6,109 nt of DNA from Rickettsiales bacterium. GTDB taxonomy: Bacteria > Pseudomonadota > Alphaproteobacteria > Rickettsiales > JALZUV01. The stretch lies in NCBI GenBank assembly GCA_023301245.1, contig JALZUV010000132.1:1-6109 (forward strand). Reading direction: 5' to 3'. The notes beneath the pieces are model-generated. The model was given only the letters and a program-made list of their open reading frames with translations, was not told the origin of the DNA and made no database searches. The position numbers and the translations under genes are program-made. Position 1 is the stretch's first letter, and each line of letters opens with the position of its first letter. Below, piece after piece: positions 5,691-6,109 of this stretch.

Positions 5691-6109
5691 ATGAGCAGTA
5701 TTGATACGCTTATTTCTGCCATTGCGAAATTACCCGGTTTGGGCCCCCGTTCCGCCCAGCGCATTACGCTTAAGCTATTGCGCGAACAATCAAAATTACT
5801 CGAACCACTGCATGAAGCACTCGCTGCCGTACGTAACGAAGTCGTCACCTGCGAAGCTTGTAACAACCTCGATGTCACCTCCCCTTGCGCCATTTGCGCT
5901 AATGAGCGCCGCGACGATAGCACACTTTGTATCGTTGAAGATGTAAGCGACCTTTGGGCAATTGAACGCGGCGGCATGTATAGAGGCCGCTATCATATTT
6001 TAGGCGGCACTCTATCGGCTATTGATGGCCGTGGGCCTGATGCCTTGGGCATTCCCAAACTGTTAAAACGCGCCGCTTCTGGCGAGGTTTCAGAAGTAAT
6101 TTTAGCCAC
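5691..6109 (+). CDS. recR: Recombination protein RecR, N-terminal 139 residues (cut by window edge)
   Basis: The frame from 5691 stays open to the right edge and gives a typical RecR, normally about 200 residues, so roughly one third is missing. RecR acts with RecO, and in many bacteria RecF, to load RecA on gapped single-stranded DNA. Domains in order are a helix-hairpin-helix DNA-binding segment (IAKLPGLGPRSAQRITLKLL, 11-30), a C4 zinc finger (C54, C57, C66, C69) and the start of the Toprim domain (LCIVEDVSDLWAIERGG, 79-95, with conserved E83). The RecR signature YRGRYHILGGTLSAIDGRGP follows at 97-116, and the window ends in EVILAT. All expected residues are present. The gene is often found after dnaX and ybaB; here it follows a secreted unknown protein instead. 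Start choice is supported by AAGGG five bases upstream and by the family N-terminus (SIDTLISAIAKLPG). Confidence 0.95.
   Translation, partial: MSSIDTLISAIAKLPGLGPRSAQRITLKLLREQSKLLEPLHEALAAVRNEVVTCEACNNLDVTSPCAICANERRDDSTLCIVEDVSDLWAIERGGMYRGRYHILGGTLSAIDGRGPDALGIPKLLKRAASGEVSEVILA

Noticed and set aside
5651..5996. Minus- and plus-strand frames overlapping the start of recR
   Set aside because: RecR is unmistakable in frame from 5691, with its zinc finger and Toprim motifs; the other frames have none.

Overview
The window holds seven protein-coding genes and one gene fragment. They are ordinary bacterial chromosomal genes. Gene content and protein style suggest an alphaproteobacterium of moderate GC (roughly mid-40s percent by eye): xseB next to ispA, a RimK ligase fused to a RimB-type protease domain, a PutA without a DNA-binding domain, and a small secreted protein of a type I associate with that class. 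This placement is inferred from protein resemblance, without a phylogeny. No RNA gene, CRISPR array, insertion sequence, phage gene or attachment site is visible. No gene-free stretch exceeds 300 bases; the longest, 1861-2017, contains a gene remnant.

Left part (1-2503). The 5' end of putA (proline catabolism) runs leftward off the window edge. About 100 bp separate it from a divergently transcribed cysD-like gene (ATP sulfurylase catalytic subunit family). That gene has no cysN partner in view and has a changed substrate-site segment. Directly after its stop codon lies a decayed C-terminal piece of a GNAT acetyltransferase, related to the intact GNAT gene that follows. This suggests an old tandem pair of acetyltransferases, one of which was destroyed by a rearrangement at the cysD 3' end.

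Middle (2537-3922). A single 461-residue gene encodes an N-terminal aspartic-protease-like (RimB/Zn_protease) domain joined to a complete RimK ATP-grasp glutamate ligase. It is probably a one-protein system for adding glutamates to ribosomal protein S6 and for trimming or controlling them.

Right part (3980-6109). A tight co-directional cluster contains xseB (exonuclease VII small subunit), ispA (farnesyl diphosphate synthase, with an unusual N-terminal linker), a small secreted cysteine-containing protein of unknown function, and the first two thirds of recR (recombinational repair), which runs off the right edge. Gaps of 3, 36 and 1 nt point to one transcript. The usual ispA neighbour dxs is absent here.

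I do not see a clear new multi-gene system. The points most worth following up are the RimB-RimK fusion, the orphan CysD-like protein, the GNAT remnant, and the secreted unknown protein between ispA and recR.
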